Source: Phytophthora hibernalis (Eukaryota; Oomycota; Peronosporomycetes; Peronosporales; Peronosporaceae). From it: a stretch of DNA of 64,000 nucleotides. The DNA lies in the NCBI GenBank assembly GCA_012656075.1, contig JAAKBF010000054.1:430076-494075 (forward strand), given 5' to 3'. Position numbers and translations under genes: made by a program. The notes below the pieces were generated by a model. It worked only from the letters and a program-made list of their open reading frames with translations. It made no database searches and had not been told where the DNA came from. Of the stretch, positions 21,701-33,508 are shown one piece after another (position 1 is the stretch's first letter; the number at the start of each line of letters is the position of its first letter).

Positions 21701-24700
21701 CACGCTTGCGAATGCGGCAGCGCTGGCAACCTTTTGGGAGCGATACGAAGAACAGATTGGAGCGTCAAATACGTCACTGAATGGCCAACCACCTATTGTC
21801 GTTCAGAGGAAAATGGTCCGTGCATTCAAGAATTATGACTATGCCCAAGAGGCGTGGATTCGGATTGTGAACCCTTCACTTGTGAAGCCGGGTGAGCAAA
21901 GTCCTTGGTTGTTGAGCAAGGAGATGAGTATGGGCGACCGCGGAGATGTGATAGACCAGTTGTTGTCCAGTCTAAAGGAGGATCGTCACCAAGCTATTAA
22001 CCCTGGATCTGTTGCCGAAAAGCAGCTTTTTGTGCAGACCCTTGTGTCCACATCATTCGGCGGATTTTACTTGCGTCTGATTGACAACATGTTGCCGTTG
22101 GGACTTCCGGCGATAGAGATGTCTCTGGAGGAACTTGGTATCTACGCAAACTTTTCGGTCTGGGAGGGCGGATCGTCTAATGCTGCTACGGATCTTCAAG
22201 TGCGAAAGCGATCAAAAAACAACTTCGGCGTTGCAAAAATCAGTTTTGACGTGTACGGCAATTACTACAACACCAAAGCACGCCAGATCGAGCCTTTTAT
22301 CGAGTTTTACCAAGGCATCCTGGATATCAAGAAAGAATCCGAGGCTCCATTGGAAGTGATCTACTCGTCAGATCGGTACTTTCAACTGAACGTCACGTCA
22401 GCGTTTATGGAAGCTGTGAACTCGAACATGGCGACATTCTCTAAGGTCGAGCATCGTGCTGAGGCTGAGCGCCCGCATGTGAAAGAGATTGGGGCTATGT
22501 TTTGGATGTTGAACGAAAGCGGGGTGAACATCAAGTATTACTTGGTAGCCAAAAAGCAAACGAAGGAGCGTGTGCGTGAAGAAGTGGTGACTGCTGTCAC
22601 AGGGGTATCTTCGGGTAAAGCCCACGCTTGCGTGCTTTTGAATAACAGCGATGCGGAAGAGTATGAACAGCAAAGCTTGAAGGAGAAGCAACTACGGCAA
22701 GCGTTCCGTGATGCCGATCAGGATGGTAGTGGTGAACTAGACACTGAAGAAGTTCGCGCCGTGCTCCGAAGCGTGTATGAGGAAGAAGACAAACAACGAA
22801 AAACATCAGGCACGAGAAAATCGTCGATCTACAAGCGCAGTAGTAGCAGCGTACTGGAAAACGAGTCTGAATTTGCTAAAGCCGTGGAAGATTTTATCGC
22901 GCTTGCAGACACGGACAAGTCTGGTCAAGTTTCGTGGGAAGAATTCAAGATTGCAATTGCAAAGTCGCGAGCCACTGTCGATCGCTTCATTTCTGTGGAA
23001 ATCGAGGGCTACAAAACGATCCACAATGTGCCACTGATGTCCATTGGCCAAACGCAGGTCTACGAGTTGACTCCTCTATTTGATGACGTGGAATCGGAGG
23101 ATTCAATCGCGGCTCTTTACGACCGAGGCGTAGCTTTATTAACCAAGGTGGAGGAGCCGACACGTCTAGAACTTCAGAAGTCGTACGCGTGCTTGCATCG
23201 TGTAAAAGAGCTCGATCCGAACTACGAGTGGATTGATTCTTATTATGCTGACTGTATGCGACAGTATTTACCTATATTAGCTGCTATCCACATTACTGTT
23301 GATGGATTTTACGGTCTGCAAGTGAAGGTATCTGGAGCGGAGAATATTCGCAATGGTACTGCCAAGGATACAGAGCTGCTGATGCTCGATGAACAGGGAG
23401 AAATTGCACGCTGCAACCCGGAGCAGCACGAGGGGGCTGAGCATTTTTTCATGTTGCCAGCGCTCGGATCAATCAGTATCCCCCTGGATTTGGTTGGTGC
23501 TGGTTCTTTTGCTATTCGGCAGATTGGTGAAACTGAGTGGAGCAATAAACTGGATCTTACCGTCGCAGATCAACGGATGTACAAAAGGATGACAAAATTT
23601 GAGCAACTCGAAGCCCAAAAGCCCTGCGTGGCGAAGGCAAAAACTCCGTTTCTTCTGCAAAACGTGTCAAAGAGAAACTCGGTACGAACGCTGCCCTTCC
23701 CGACCCGAATGAATTTTCTCCTGCTGGGAAAGAGGTTATATACCCCTCCTCAAGTTGTATCGACAATCAACCTACGGTCGTGATTGAGAAGATTTCAGTG
23801 AACAATGCGCAACTGGGTGCCTGGTCTTTGACCATTCAGCCGCAGCTGGTGCTTCACAATGTTCTTCCATGCGGTGTCGAGTACGCGATTGTTCAGCCCG
23901 ACGATTGCCCGGCAGATGCATTGACCGCCAATGGAGACTTCCGCGTTGTGGATAACGACGGAAAAGGCAAGAAGTCTCGAGCAGTGAAAACACTGGGGCA
24001 AATCGACTACTTCTCCCACGTAAATGAAGTTAACAGCCGCAAAATGTACGTGGAAAGTGGCAAGACCATTCAAGTTTTCGGCTTGGACCTGAACAAACCT
24101 GCACTGATGACGATCCGACTCTGTGCGAGTGAAACAAATCGAGCACCCACGTGGAGTGCACCGTTCTTAGTGCACCTTGAAGCTGAACGCGGGTTGTTTA
24201 ATGAGGACGCGTTCGAGTTGCTATTTGATGATGGGCCCAGCTTCATTTTCCACCCGCAGTGGGAGGAGAACGCCGCACGCACGATATTCTTCTACTCTCC
24301 ATTTTGATTCAAAACCGGAGTGGCTTGGACTTGCAATTCAAGCTTTCACGCGGCCGTGTGCACTATCGAAGAGCACCGTGCATTTTTTCCTGAGGCCAAA
24401 GAAATTCCTCTGCTGGCGACTGCACCGCCAGACAAAGCTCCGATGAGCCTGCGCCCGTTCCAAGAAACGCCTCGCATTTATGAAGGCGAATCGCTGGTAT
24501 CTGGGAAAACGAAGAAGTATCTACCGAGCTTTCACAAGCTGGGTTGGTCTGAGCCTGAAGATATGGCTACTGTGAGCAAAAAGGAGAACTGCGTCCAAGT
24601 GGATCAGGAAACTACAAATATGTGCTTGCATTTGAAGTCCGTGCTGCACCAGCTCAGTTCTTCCGATCAAAAATATTCGTGATCTCGCCGCGCTTTGTGT

Positions 24701-27427
24701 TTTTGAATCACGTGCCGCGATCATTGCAAATGACTCCTATTTTACTGGACAAGAAGGAAGCCGCGGCAAGAACCGCACTGAACAAGCCGATTGCACTCTG
24801 AAAGAAGGTGAAGCAGTTGTGGTGTACCGCCTGAGAGGTCCCGAGAAATATGTGGCTGGTTTGCGTGTTCGTGACACGGCTAGCGATAGTCAAGGCGTGG
24901 GCGTATGGAGTCCGAATTTGCCATTATTCAAGCTAGCGTCAAAACTGAGTGATCCGAATGTGGCTTACAATATGTCTGAGGAGACGGTATTTTGGACTCG
25001 TGGAGCCCTGGGGATGGGCCTGTGTGTAGTGTGAGTGTTCACGAGGTTGCTGAGACCATATTTGCTACGGTGAGCGATATTTCGAGCAACCCGAACTATC
25101 GTATCGAGAATCGATCAACACGCTATTCGTTCCGGTACGTGCAACACGGTGTGAAGACCGCAGAGGAAATTGTTTTGGGCCCAATGGAAAGCCACACGTT
25201 CGCGTGGGAGGATCCTAAGGGAGAGCTGCTTTTGCGTGTTACGGCGACACACTGGAAGGTACCGACGGTGGTTGACTTTCTGCAAATTGGAGAGGTGAAG
25301 AGCTCACCCCAGGGCCTTCACGGTGAGGTTTACATTAATGGTTCTACGCGAGTCTTTGCCTTGGGGGATACTAAGGTCTTCTCGGATATCCGACAGCGCG
25401 CGGTTGTGAGCGATTGGCTCAGCAATACCGTGATTGATGTTTCGATGCATGGAGTTGGAATCACGTTAGTAGATGAGCAACCTCAGGAGATTATGAACAT
25501 CACTATGGAGACCATCCGATTTGACTCGAAGGCAGGGTCTCGGCGGGTTTCGTTAATGGTTCATCATGTTCAATTCGACGACATGAGTCCCCACTCAGCG
25601 TACCCCGTGGTATTTGCTCCTATTGACAGCGGCTTCAACAGCGACAAGCGAGAGGGGTGGCTTCCAGGCGATGGAGAGAGACCGTTTTTCACGCTCAGCT
25701 GCGAGACACTTCCGCAAAGTGGTATTACGGTTGTGAACGATTTTGACTTGCAGCTTGAGTCGATGGCAGTCAAACTGAATTTGGAGTACTTGATCGGATT
25801 AAGCAATCTGATTTTCCAGTTCATTCCAGGCAGTGACGAAGCTACTATTCTTCAGCAGGGTCTTGAAGCCAAGAACGCGATGCTTTTGCTTAATGTCCCA
25901 TTCCCGGATGGCTCTGTTTCTGCTGGTATGCTGATGTATTTCAAGCGGTGGCACATGAGTGGATACGACTTTGATCTGGTGTTCGATTCACTGCAAGAGG
26001 GCAAGGGTGAAGGCATTTCAGCAATTTTGGGCAACACCATGGGAAGTATTGTGGGCGGAATTGCACATGTGACGCCCGAGTTCCATTTCGGCGAAATTGT
26101 CTACCAAAACCGCTTCTTCTACGAATACGACCTGATCTACGATGTTGTGCTCAAGATCGTGCACTCGGTGATCGGCCAATGGTACAAGATCGTTGGAAGT
26201 GTAGAGATGCTGGGCGATCCGGTTGGCCTTGCAACCGATATTGTGGATGGATTTGCGCTGGCTGCGCGTCAGCTGAAGCGCGACGTAAGGGGTAAGAGCC
26301 GCCGTAAGGGCGAGAGCGCCGTGACTGTCGTGCAAACAGTTTTCGGTGTGCCCCTGCGGTCCATCGGAAAGGTGTCAAACGGCCTTGGTGACGTGGTCAA
26401 GAAGGCCACGTATTTCAAGAGTCAAGAGGACCCGAACGAACCCCGTCATATTCCTGAAGGTTTTTACCAAGGTGGAAAGGTACTCGGCAAGAGCATTGCG
26501 TACGGTGTGACAGGATTTGTCAAGGAGCCGGTCCGGGGTGCCAAGAGCGGAGGTGTGAAGGGCTTCGCGAAGGGTATTGGCCGCGGAACGTTGCAACTCG
26601 TGGCATCTCCTGTTGTCGGCACGCTTGGTGTGGTCGAAAAGCTGTCACAGTCTATGAGCAACACCACACACTTGATGGACGAAAAACACTACGAAGGAAC
26701 ACGCCGACCTGCGCGAAACCTGCAACTTGGGTCTTTGAAGCAGCTCTCCGACTCGAACGTGATTACGGAGGTGGAGGTGCACTGCTTGTACATCGACGGT
26801 TTGCCTGACAATGTGAACCCGAAGGTAGTGGTGCGCGTTTACTCACAAACGGACGGCTATCCTGCAAAGGAACTTGGCGAATACAAGTCGTCCACTGCGC
26901 GACACACTGGCACTCCCAAATACGATCAGTCATGGCTGATCGGTGTGACTTCTTTGGACACATTTGTCGAGGTGAATGTTTTCCACAAGCGGAAGCCGCT
27001 CCCCAAGAAGCGCCTCGGTTTCGTTCGCTTCTCGATGGAGGAAATCTACCGCGATTTCGAGTCTATTCCCGCTAAGCTACTGGCAGATACGAACGCGAAA
27101 ATGCAACTAAAGCGCCGTAAGCGCGTGCGTGGAAGTATCATCAGCAAGTTGGCTACGGCTAGCGAGCACCCAGTGGAGATTCGCGACGACTCATGGCGAC
27201 AGCGGATCAGCCGCCCACCGAAGTCGGGCAGCAGCATTTTGTCAGAGGATGAGAACGAGGGATTCGAGGACTATGACCAGGAGGTGAGCGTGTTGAGTGG
27301 TAACTCGATTTGCCTCGATGGCACGTTCCCGCCCTCACCCGTAGGGGTCCCTCTGCAGGAGTGTGAATCGGAGGCAAAGATTTACCTCAGCATCCGCTAT
27401 GTGAACGACATGCGGCGGTACGCGTAA
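18753..27427 (+). CDS. giant VPS13-like bridge lipid-transfer protein with EF-hands
   Basis: About 2,890 residues if read through. The N-terminus is a hydrophobic segment (MWMLLLALLLLGCAAATAAF) followed by a chorein-like start (SLRDGSLDLRDLVLGKHVL). Two EF-hand pairs lie near residues 883-930 (DTDGGGSLDVSE, DSDGSGDISLEE) and 1320-1395 (DADQDGSGELDTEE, DTDKSGQVSWEE). An SHR-binding-like region follows (LTIQPQLVLHNVLPCGVEYA, NRSGLDLQFK), then a VPS13/ATG2-type C-terminus (GFYQGGKVLGKSIAYGVTGF, GIGRGTLQLVASPVVGTLG) and a terminal C2-like domain from about 26760. VPS13 proteins move lipids at membrane contact sites; calcium control through the EF-hands is inference. About nine frame breaks occur (near 20170, 20380, 20635, 23640, 24304, 24385, 24580, 24715, 25010), many at runs such as CCCC and AAAAA. 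Confidence 0.85.
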
Positions 27428-27457
27428 GCTACATGAAGTGATAGTGTAGCTGATATC

Positions 27458-27493
27458 AGAAAAGAGTAGCGTACCAGAAAAGAGTAGCGTACC
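27458..27493. repeat. perfect 18-bp tandem duplication
   Basis: AGAAAAGAGTAGCGTACC occurs twice head-to-tail in the 3' flank of the VPS13-like gene. Probably a replication-slippage product. Confidence 0.85.
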
Positions 27494-27643
27494 CGCAAAG
27501 GCAATTGATTTCTATGGTTGACGCACTTGAAATGGTTATCCGCAGTTGCAGTGCAGGTTGAAGCGTCAACTGCCATTACAGTACCAATCCTGAAAAGTAC
27601 TATTTGCAATCGACATTTTTGACTCGCCACTATCAAGTCAAGC

Positions 27644-29347
27644 ATGGCGTCGACGGCAGTGGCGCATGGCGCGCTACAGAGGTAAGTGGCTTCTGCCGAC
27701 CTGGTTACTATTGACCACTATCTCACGTTGCTCGTTGCTTTGCTTGCTGTAGGTTGCCGTACGTCCGAACGGCCTCTGAGATCCAGGAGATGAAGTTCTG
27801 GCGGGCTCCCGTGCGCGAGAGCAACCGCATCGTGGACCCCGTCAAACGCGCCAAGAACTCCACGTCGCGCCTCATCAACATGCAGCTGGCCAAGCTCTCG
27901 AGCGTCACACGAAAGACGTCGTTGGACTTCCCGGCGCTTAAGCGTATGCATCCGTTCGAGCGGGTGCGTCGTCCGTCGATTTTACGACTGAGGGACGCAG
28001 AGGCTCACGACGACTGTTACCTTTATTGCTGATGTAGGAGGTGGTGGTGCTCACTCTGGGCGAAGGAATCTACGAGAAGCACATCCAGATGATGCGGCGG
28101 GTGTACGCGTCGCTACACAACACGGCAAGCACTTTGAGCGCGAATGCCAGGAGTTGCGCACGAAGCAAGAAGCGGAAGACTGCGGACTGCGGTGCATTGA
28201 GGTGTGGAATTAATATGCCGGACTGGAAATTGTCGTTTGTATTTGGTTGCTGATGACTTGTGTGGTTTTCTGTAGGAGCTCAAAACGATTGTTGACAACA
28301 GCGCGGGGACGTTACGAGAGGCAGCGGGCATGGCAAAGGTGCTAACTATTGCAGAATTTGGTTTCAACTGAACAATTAAACCTGATGACCGTATTTTTAA
28401 TGATGCTACCGGTAGGTGCTTCGTGGACTGCCTCATGTGGATCTGGATAAACCGATTTTTGCGTTTGTCGGAGCCCCGAACGTTGGTACGCAGATCTGCG
28501 GTTGGTACCCTCGGAACGTTTTCTGATTTATTGCGGCATCCCTATTCTTGCGTTTGCTTTCAGGTAAATCTTCGCTAGTGCGCGCTCTGTCGACTGCTTC
28601 CCCCGAGGTAGATTTTCCTGACCGAAGTGCAATTCTCTTGTTGCTGACATTACTCCAACGCTATTACGTTTGACCGCCCTGCTAGGTGGCAAACTACCCG
28701 TTCACTACGCGCGGAATTACGATGGGACACATATTTGTCGAAGGCATCTCGTACCAGGTACCATACGACGGATGCATGCCTACCAGCATGTGCTAAACGT
28801 GTGCTGGCGCTTTTGCAGATTGCGGACACACCTGGATTGATCTTCCGACCGGACGAGAGCCGAAACGCCATTGAAAAGCTGGCGATCGCGACGATGGAGA
28901 AGACGCAAGCCGTACGTCACGCTGTTTCACTGTTTTCGGCCTGACACTAACCAAATCTATTCGCGTGAAGTCGATTGGCTTCGTGTTTGACCCAACGGGT
29001 CAATCCGGCACGTCAACCTCGGACCAGATACTGCTTCGCGATGAGCTTAGGCACCGTGTGGCAGCAGCCCGTCCAGAGCACAAGTGGATCGACATCATTT
29101 CGAAGATCGACCAGCCATCCAATGACTTGACATCGCTCAAGGACACGTACGCTGTTTCTGAAAGCTGGTTTTCACGCAGTGTCGTGAGATCTCATGTTGA
29201 ATTTTGGTGTTTTTCTCTTTCTGTAGTTTGGGCTCGTCGCCGTACTTTTCCGTCTCGACGCAGACTAACGAGGGTCTAATGGAGTTGGGAACCGGAGTCC
29301 GCCAAGCCCTGACTGAGGCCGCGTCTGAAGACGGATTGCAACTTTAG
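27644..29347 (+). CDS. NOG1-family GTPase, ten exons
   Basis: GTPase of the NOG1/OBG group. G-domain motifs are split over exons: FVGAPNVGKSSLVRAL (G1), YPFTTRGITMGHI (G2) and IADTPGLIFRPDESRN (G3). The NOG1-type N-terminal helical part precedes them (HPFEREVVVLTL...YEKHIQMMRRVYASLHNT). Exons read as 27644-27681, 27753-27963, 28038-28201, 28276-28338, 28416-28485, 28564-28607, 28686-28757, 28819-28911, 28971-29146 and 29227-29347, with introns of 59-80 bp. Length is about 350 residues, much shorter than nucleolar NOG1 (more than 600) because the C-terminal NOGCT region is absent. It may therefore be an organellar or bacterial-type relative rather than the nucleolar ribosome factor. A canonical NKxD G4 is not obvious; SKIDQ is at the expected place. 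Exon 3 carries one break at about 28123, a GG where GGG is expected. Confidence 0.82.
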
Positions 29348-29666
29348 AGTTGCCGCAGCAAGTTGAAAGATATCGTAATGAAACTTATGCGGTGTTTCAG
29401 GTATCTTTCTTACGTTAGTAGGAAGCTTGTTGCATGCAACAAGATCGCCACTTGCTCTGTATCGGATACCACTACCACATAGAAGTGTACAGTACCAGCG
29501 ATCCAAGCACCAAATTCGTAGATGCATTCCCTTACAATTTCCAAGTGATATTTGTGTACACTTTATGTAGGAGACAGCCACAACGAAGGGTGTCCCAGCC
29601 ACTTGCTCATTTGCCGAGAACGAGCGTATCCTGATCGCGGCAGAGTCCACCACCAAGACACCAATA

Positions 29667-30983
29667 ATGTTAGGGAAGAAGGCGCTGGAGGGCATCGCCG
29701 CCTACAAGTACAAGGCGTAAGTGTCGTGTCGCTACAGAGGACAATAGAAGAGGAGGGAGTCTGACACTGTCTCTTGTCTGTTTGTAGAGGCTCGTACACG
29801 TACCTGGACAACGTGTTGAACCACTTCTGGACGTACTCGGTGCAGTTCCTGCCCATCTGGATGGCGCCCAACCTCGTGACGATGATCGGCACAGGTGTCA
29901 TGATGTTCTCCACAGTCGTGCAGCTCTACTACGCTCCCCACTTCTCCGAGATCTGCCCCACTTGGGTCTACCTCTTGTCAGCTCTAGGCCTGTTCTTCTA
30001 CCAGACGATGGACGCACTGGACGGCAAACAAGCGCGTCGCACAGGCGCGTCATCTCCTCTGGGCCAACTCTTCGACCACGGCTGTGATGCTGTGTGCACC
30101 GTTTTTAATGTACTGAGTGCTGCAGCCACGTGTCAGGTGGGGGTCGGATTGCGTCCGTACATTGCACTGTCGTCCGTGTCCATCGCCTTCTACTTGGCAC
30201 AATGGGAGGAGTACCACACGGGCGTCATGAGCTGCGGAAACGGCTTCTTCGGCGTCACGGAGGGTCAACTCACGCTGGTGGCCGTTCACTTGGCTGCAGC
30301 TTTCTTCGGTGCAGGTTTCTGGACGGCGGACCTCCCGCTTCCCACGCCGGTTACGTTGACTATGACGGACGTGCTCATTGGAGCCCTTGTGGCGAGTAAC
30401 GTGTTGCTGGCGTACGGGAACATCTCCAATGTGCTTCGAGCTGCACCTGATGCTATCCCCAAGGACGAGCTGGGCAACAAGCACATCTCGAAGCCGCTTG
30501 CGCTGTTTCAATTGATTCCGATCGGCATCCTGTTGGCGCTGGGATCCCTCTGGATCTGCGGCCCGGACGCGGACAACTACGCTAATTACCCGACGTTGTT
30601 CCTCTTCCCCATTGGCATCGGCTACGTGTTCTTCTCGGTAAGTCGATCATCTGTTTTATGTCGTCGTTGAGTGCTGATTACGTTCCTGTGTTTTTGTGTA
30701 GACGCGAATGATCATGAGCCATATGTGCAAGATCCCGTTCACGCCTCAGTTACGCGTCATTATTCCGTTCGGTCTCGTGATCTTCAATGCGTACGGACCA
30801 GCTGTGGGAATCCTTTCGAAGCCACTGATCCCGACGATTGTGGCGTCGTCGTCGTACATGGTCTTCATCGTACTCGTGTACTTGCACTTCGTATCCGGCG
30901 TGGTGAAGGACATCTGCGACTTTCTCAACATCTTCTTGTTCAAGATCAAGCCGGCAACTACAGAGACTGATAAGACTAAGTAG
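29667..30983 (+). CDS. CDP-alcohol phosphotransferase (choline/ethanolamine type)
   Basis: Last step of the Kennedy pathway: transfers phosphocholine or phosphoethanolamine from the CDP-alcohol to diacylglycerol in the ER/Golgi membrane. The complete CDP-OH-P motif DGKQARRTG...GQLFDHGCD is present (DG-x2-AR-x8-G-x3-D-x3-D). There are about eight to ten hydrophobic segments. Three exons, 29667-29716, 29788-30637 and 30702-30983 (introns 71 and 64 bp), give 393 residues with no frame break; human CEPT1 and EPT1 are about 400. Headgroup specificity cannot be read from the sequence. It lies 320 bp after the NOG1-type gene. Confidence 0.93.
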
Positions 30984-31070
30984 GAGGTCTTGGACCTGCT
31001 TGCAAACTCAAGCATTGCACACAACCAATTCACAAAGCAAGCTTGGACGTATAGACTTTCTGAACTGTAC

Positions 31071-31120
31071 ATGGATGTTTATCACGTCTGTATAATTATA
31101 CAGGCGTGGTAAACATCCAT
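31071..31120. repeat. 25-bp inverted repeat without spacer (hairpin)
   Basis: The arms 31071-31095 and 31096-31120 are reverse complements except for two positions, both of which could form G-U pairs in RNA. The hairpin lies 88 bp after the phosphotransferase stop and 66 bp before the effector ATG. It could be a terminal-repeat footprint, a 3' UTR hairpin or a cruciform. Confidence 0.85.
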
Positions 31121-31185
31121 AGTTGTACATGTAATGGTTGTCCTCTTACATATCCAAATTCTCTACAGCGCTATCAAGACTAACG

Positions 31186-32906
31186 ATGCGTCTGGGCTGC
31201 ATTGGCCTGCTAGCTGTCACATTCTTGTCCAATACAGAAGCGCAGAAGGACTCGCACATTATTCACCGGGACTATCAGATTTTGGCACGTTCACTTGTCG
31301 CAAACCACGACTACCCCACCAGTGGCTTTCTCAACTTTCACGAAGCCGAGGACGATGAAGAGAGATTGATCCCTCTTGGCTCCTTTATTGAAAAGACCAA
31401 AGCGTTTGTTTCGCCAGCCACAACGGAGAAACTCCAGACCTGGCTGAACAATGGGAAATCCATCGACAAAGTCTTCGTTCGCCTACAACTTACCAAGGCT
31501 GAATACGTACGGCTAGACAACCCGCAGTTCAAGATGTGGCTCACGTATGTGGACGATTTCACCGCCAAGTATCCTGGCCAGACAACTTCGGCGATTGCTA
31601 CACTTACGACTCACTACAGCGAGATAGGCGTCGCAAAGTTTCTTGCTGCTGCGAAAAAGGTCAAGGGGACGAAGGAAGTGGCCACCAAGTTGGAGGCTGC
31701 GCAAATGCAGGCTTGGCTGGCGGGAGGAAAACTGCTGACGATGTTTTCGAACTCCTGAAACTGAAGATAGCGGGGGACGACAACCTCATCAATCCCGTCT
31801 TCACATCTTGGATTACGTACCTAAAGATTTTCAACACGGCCCATCCGGATAAAAAACAAGTATCTTCGCGAAATTGACGTCTGAATTCGGCGAGCTCGGT
31901 GTATCTCGGCTAGTTGAAACTACATTGAAGGTCAAGAGTTCCTCCGCCATCGCGAAAAGTTTGCAAGCCGAGCAATTCGAGCGTTGGATGGCAAAAACAC
32001 CAGGTGAGGTTTTCACGTTATTGGGACTTCACAAAGCAAATGAGAGGCTTCCTGAGAGCACTCTTTTCAACACTTTCACCAAGTACATGGTCCATTACAA
32101 CAAGTGGAACCCCGACCAGGAAATCACCTTAATAGGTACGCTAACGACTTACTACGGGCGTGCCGGTGTAGTCAAGCTACTCGAAGCGTGGAAAAACGCC
32201 CCAGTACATTGAACCTTGCCACAAACTTGGAATCTGCGCAGTACAAACTGTGGATGACCGAGAGGAAAACCCCGGACGGCGTCTTCACGATGTTAGGTTT
32301 GGAGGCGGTTGGCAAAAATCTTCTTCTCAACCCGCTTTTCACCGCATTTACAAAGTTCACGGATGTCTATCACGCCAAGAACCCCAGCATCAAGATGACA
32401 ACGAATTGGATTGTGAGGGCCCACTATGACGACTTTGATGTCGCTCAAATGATCCTTGCAGCGGAAAAGATACCGAGCGCGCAGAGCGCTGGAAAACGTA
32501 TGGAGGCTGTACTATTCAAAGATTGGATGACGTCTCCCAATGAAGCGTTCATGGCACTCAAACTTGATCAAGTAAATCCTTCACAGCGGATCAAAAGCCC
32601 AATGTTCTTGTATTGGATGAAGTTTATGGACGATTTCAACAAATCGTTCCCCGGCAAGGTTGCGATTGCCTACAAGGATGAAGAGTTGGTAAAGATGGTA
32701 GAAATGGCACAATCGAACCCGACGACGAAGGATCTCGCGAAGAAGTTGGAGGCTGAGATGCTCATGCAGTTCACCCTCGCAAAAAACAACCAATCGATGT
32801 TGCCAATCTTCTACACGTGAAAGAAAAGACGGATGCGAACTGGAAACTGTGGAAGAAGTACACACAGGACTACCACAGATACCAACTGGGAGGAGGTACG
32901 ATCTAA
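31186..32906 (+). CDS. candidate secreted effector with LWY-type repeats (RxLR superfamily)
   Basis: The ATG at 31186 starts a clear signal peptide (basic residue, then GCIGLLAVTFLSNTEA). A DDEER motif follows at about residue 57, as in RxLR-dEER effectors, but a strict RxLR is missing upstream: the region reads QILARSLV. The remainder consists of about six related units of about 90 residues, each with a VFxxLxL-type helix followed by a W/F-x-x-(W/F)-x-x-Y/F segment, as in tandem LWY effectors. Such proteins are delivered into plant cells. The reading frame changes near 31735, 31860, 32205 and 32800. Given similar breaks in neighbouring housekeeping genes these may be technical, or this may be a pseudogene. 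The host target is unknown. The gene is convergent with the SCYL1-type gene. Confidence 0.8.
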
Positions 32907-33508
32907 CTCGTCTACTCAGGGTCGAAATGCCCCACCATAGAATGGATGCACTTCACTTGTAAGCTATTTTTCACAGCGGAAGTAGTTTGCAAGTGAAGCG
33001 CATCTACAGTACGTAGAACACCCATGAGCTTTTCATAATCCTTCTTACAGCAGTAGTTTTACAAATAAGGCGACAACATTGCTGCATTCTTGAAGCTTCT
33101 TTATTACTTGTGCGCTATGTTTCTCCGTACTTCTCGCTAACCTAGCGTAGCATCATCCAAATTCACGTCTCAACTCAAATCCGTAGTAGCAAAAGCTCTG
33201 CAGCATTGAGACAAACATGTACAGTACGATATTCAACATCCGAACCTGTTTAGCTTTTGTTGGAGTGTAGTACTGTGAGTATTGGTCACGGTACTGTCGA
33301 GAGTAGTGGCTTCCTGGCGCCCAAGAGGCACAGGGTTGGAAGATTATGGACGCATAGCTATCAGGGTAAACTAACGAAAAAACGTTGCAACAAAGGAAAT
33401 ACATAGGTATTTGTAAAATAAAGAGAAACAAAAGTGGGAGAAGCATTTGTTAGAATCGCAGCACGCTTGTCTACATCAGTATTAGCAATATCCTTGTTGC
33501 TGGTGTGT
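32907..33508. other. intergenic region between effector and SCYL1-like gene
   Basis: About 600 bp of 3' flank of two convergent genes. Apart from the inverted repeat at 32945-33004, I see nothing of note. Confidence 0.5.
32945..33004. repeat. 15-bp inverted repeat, 30-bp loop
   Basis: GATGCACTTCACTTG (32945-32959) pairs with CAAGTGAAGCGCATC (32990-33004) with one mismatch. It lies 39 bp after the effector stop and could be a 3' UTR stem-loop. Confidence 0.75.

Noticed and set aside
20595..23783. Treating the VPS13-like pieces as several separate genes
   Set aside because: Homology and domain order run on across each one-base shift, no promoters or in-frame starts separate the pieces, and several switches sit at homopolymers.
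31186..32906. Calling the effector a definite pseudogene
   Set aside because: The breaks are of the same kind as in neighbouring essential genes, so they cannot be taken as biological without better reads.
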